A stretch of 64,000 nt of DNA from WTFY01 sp965203725. GTDB taxonomy: Bacteria; Pseudomonadota; Gammaproteobacteria; UBA4575. Position 1 is the first letter of the stretch. The number at the start of each line of letters is the position of its first letter. The notes under the pieces are model-generated. The model made no database searches. It was given only the letters and a program-made list of their open reading frames with translations, and was not told the DNA's origin. Below are positions 62,369 to 64,000 of the stretch, piece after piece. The stretch covers positions 186,001-250,000 of the forward strand of contig CBDBDH010000001.1 in assembly GCA_965203725.1 (NCBI GenBank), written 5' to 3'. Made by a program: the position numbers and the translations under genes.

Positions 62369-63334
62369 TCACCCGCTGGGTGTACCTGTAGTGTAACAGG
62401 TCGATGTTCCGATATGGGAGTGAATTGTGCGATGGACATTACCAGTATCACACCGCTCGGCAGGCACCCGGACCAGGTCCGTTTCGCCCCGCAACCAGGT
62501 CAACTGCCTTTTCGCCAGCTGGCGCGTGGCCGCCACCGCTTTCTCGCACATCGTCTCGTAACCGTACTCGCCGGCCAGGTGGTTCCAGGCCTGCCGGTAG
62601 CCTACCGAGCGGATCGACGCCAGGCCGCTGTGCAACTCCTTCCTGCGCCGCAATGCATCCACCTCGCCCAGGAATCCGCGCGCCAGCATGGCATCGAAGC
62701 GGATCTGGATGCGCCGGTGCAGGCGGGCGCGGTCCTGCGGGATCAGCGCAAGGTTCAGGGCGTGAAACGGCGGGCCGGGCGCTTTGGATTTCGCATGCCA
62801 TGCACTGATCGGCACGCCGCTGGCCTCATAGACCTCCAGGGCGCGCTGGATGCGCTGCGGATCGTTCGGGTGAATCCGGGCGCCTGCCGTCGGATCGATC
62901 CGGGCAAGACGCGCATGCAGGGCTTCCCAGCCCAGCGCCTGGGCCTCGCGGTTGATCTTTTCCCGGATGCGCACGCTCGCACCGGGCATGCCGGACAAGC
63001 CGCGCAGCAGGGTGCGGAAATAGAGCATGGTGCCGCCCACCAGCACAGGGATGTGCCCGCGGGCGTGGATGGCGCGGATGCGCCCCAGGGCGTCCGCACG
63101 GAAATTTGCCGCCGAATAGGTTTCCAGCGGGTCCAGGATGTCGATCAGGTGATGGGGTACGGTCTTCAGGACGGTCTTGTCCGGTTTGGCTGAACCGATG
63201 TCCATGCCCCGGTAGATCATGACCGAGTCCACGCTGATGATCTCGCACGGGAATTCCTCTGCAATGCTCAAGGCGAGCTCGGTCTTGCCGCTCGCGGTCG
63301 GGCCCATCAGGCAGACTGCAGGGATCGTATCCAA
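62369..63334 (-). CDS. miaA: tRNA dimethylallyltransferase MiaA
   Basis: Adds the isopentenyl group to A37 of tRNAs that read UNN codons. 321 aa, with the P-loop LMGPTASGKTELAL, ISVDSVMIYRGMDIGSAKP and VGGTMLYFRTLL. TTG start at 63334. The last 20 residues (after TDLVRV) are not conserved. It lies between mutL (45-nt gap) and hfq, the classic mutL-miaA-hfq-hflX order. Confidence 0.97.
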   Translation of the reverse strand: MDTIPAVCLMGPTASGKTELALSIAEEFPCEIISVDSVMIYRGMDIGSAKPDKTVLKTVPHHLIDILDPLETYSAANFRADALGRIRAIHARGHIPVLVGGTMLYFRTLLRGLSGMPGASVRIREKINREAQALGWEALHARLARIDPTAGARIHPNDPQRIQRALEVYEASGVPISAWHAKSKAPGPPFHALNLALIPQDRARLHRRIQIRFDAMLARGFLGEVDALRRRKELHSGLASIRSVGYRQAWNHLAGEYGYETMCEKAVAATRQLAKRQLTWLRGETDLVRVPAERCDTGNVHRTIHSHIGTSTCYTTGTPSG

Positions 63335-63379
63335 CGGTCTTGGATTCAGGCCTGCGGGAACCGCGCAGGGCCGGTCATG

Positions 63380-64000
63380 TCACTGGCCACGCTTGAACAG
63401 CTTGTCCAGCTGGTCCACACTCAACTGCACCCAGGTGGGACGCCCGTGGTTGCATTGCGCACTTCGCTCCGTGGCTTCCATGTCGCGCAACAGGGCATTC
63501 ATTTCGGGGATCGTCAGCTGGCGATTGGCGCGCACGGAACCGTGGCACGCCATGGTCGACAGGATCTCGTTGCCGGCCTGCTCCAGCCTTCCCGAGGAAT
63601 CGTATTCGCCCAGGTCCGACAGGACGTCCCGGACCAGGCTCCCCGCGTCGGTCTCGCCCTGCTGCAGCAACGCCGGAATTTCGCGCACGATCACGCTGTC
63701 ATCGCCAAACCGCTCGACCCCGAAACCGAATTTCGAAAACAGCTCGGCCTGCTGCTCGGCCAGGGCCGCTTCCTGCGTGCTGAGCTCAAGGGTCAGGGGC
63801 ACCAGCAGGGCCTGCACGGGAACGCCCTGCTGCTGATACGCCGTCTTCAGCTTTTCGTACACGATGCGCTCATGCGCCGCGTGCATGTCAACGATGATCA
63901 GGCCCATGTCATTTTGCGCAAGGATGTATATTCCCTGTAGCTGGGCCAGGGCATAGCCCAGCGGCGGCATCGCCTGCGCGGGGTCGCCGGGGCTTGCAGC
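63380..64000 (-). CDS. mutL: DNA mismatch repair protein MutL, N-terminus outside window
   Basis: The C-terminal 206 residues of MutL, the dimerisation domain. The frame is open to base 64000. Visible are PPLGYALAQLQGIYILAQND, MHAAHERIVYEKLK and the C-terminal ACHGSVRANRQLTIPEM, with CNHGRPTWV near the end. This is a standard MutL C-terminus without the endonuclease DQHA motif (here DMHAAHER), so it relies on MutH or works otherwise. Confidence 0.96.
   Translation of the reverse strand, partial: AASPGDPAQAMPPLGYALAQLQGIYILAQNDMGLIIVDMHAAHERIVYEKLKTAYQQQGVPVQALLVPLTLELSTQEAALAEQQAELFSKFGFGVERFGDDSVIVREIPALLQQGETDAGSLVRDVLSDLGEYDSSGRLEQAGNEILSTMACHGSVRANRQLTIPEMNALLRDMEATERSAQCNHGRPTWVQLSVDQLDKLFKRGQ

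Overview
The window is a gammaproteobacterial chromosome segment, fairly GC-rich in its core genes. The signature clusters are queA-tgt-yajC-secDF, hfq-hflXKC-hisZ-purA, rodZ-hisS-yfgM-bamB-der, the complete isc operon, and ligA-zipA-smc. ZipA, BamB, YfgM, RodZ, the HscBA/IscX type of isc operon and SuhB together argue for Gammaproteobacteria. HisZ and an LpxA paralogue next to ligA fit a Chromatiales-like lineage rather than an enteric one; I cannot name the genus.

Layout. 1-28.2 kb is core genome, almost all on the minus strand: truncated mpl, a membrane protein, an lpxA-like gene, ligA, zipA, smc, queF (plus strand), der, bamB, yfgM, hisS, rodZ, ndk, iscX-fdx-hscA-hscB-iscA-iscU-iscS-iscR, trmJ, suhB (plus strand), secF, secD, yajC, tgt and queA. 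Two tRNA genes follow, Leu(CAA) and Arg(CCT). The tRNA-Arg 3' end is the left attachment site of a 10.1-kb integrative element, 28575-38731. A 17-bp exact repeat of the tRNA end marks its right border. The element carries a P4-type integrase that apparently starts at ATA, a second complete tyrosine recombinase behind a long untranslated leader, an AlpA-type regulator, and an EcoRII-like restriction-modification cassette (Dcm-type methyltransferase, Vsr, restriction enzyme). Divergent from the cassette is a three-gene operon: a GHKL ATPase, an unrecognised 260-aa protein and a DUF6339-like protein. This last operon is the best candidate here for a poorly described defence system.

38.7-43.9 kb is a patchwork scar: two directly repeated IS481-like end sequences around a TbpB-like surface lipoprotein gene, a second copy of an attachment-flank motif, and a hipBA toxin-antitoxin pair with a palindromic operator. 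ispG follows, away from its usual place between rodZ and hisS.

45-64 kb returns to core genes: fadD, dnaB, rplI, a DUF2232 gene, rpsR, rpsF (bS6 with a long acidic repeat tail) and rnr. A tRNA-Leu(CAG) gene and an abiE toxin-antitoxin pair interrupt the usual rnr-purA neighbourhood. Then come a DUF411 lipoprotein gene, purA, hisZ, a DUF2065 gene, hflC, hflK, hflX, hfq, miaA and the 3' part of mutL.

Functional themes. The core genes cover Fe-S cluster assembly, queuosine synthesis together with protein export, outer-membrane assembly, replication and segregation, and ribosomal proteins. The accessory regions all carry defence or stabilisation modules (R-M, GHKL trio, hipBA, abiE), two of them next to tRNA genes.
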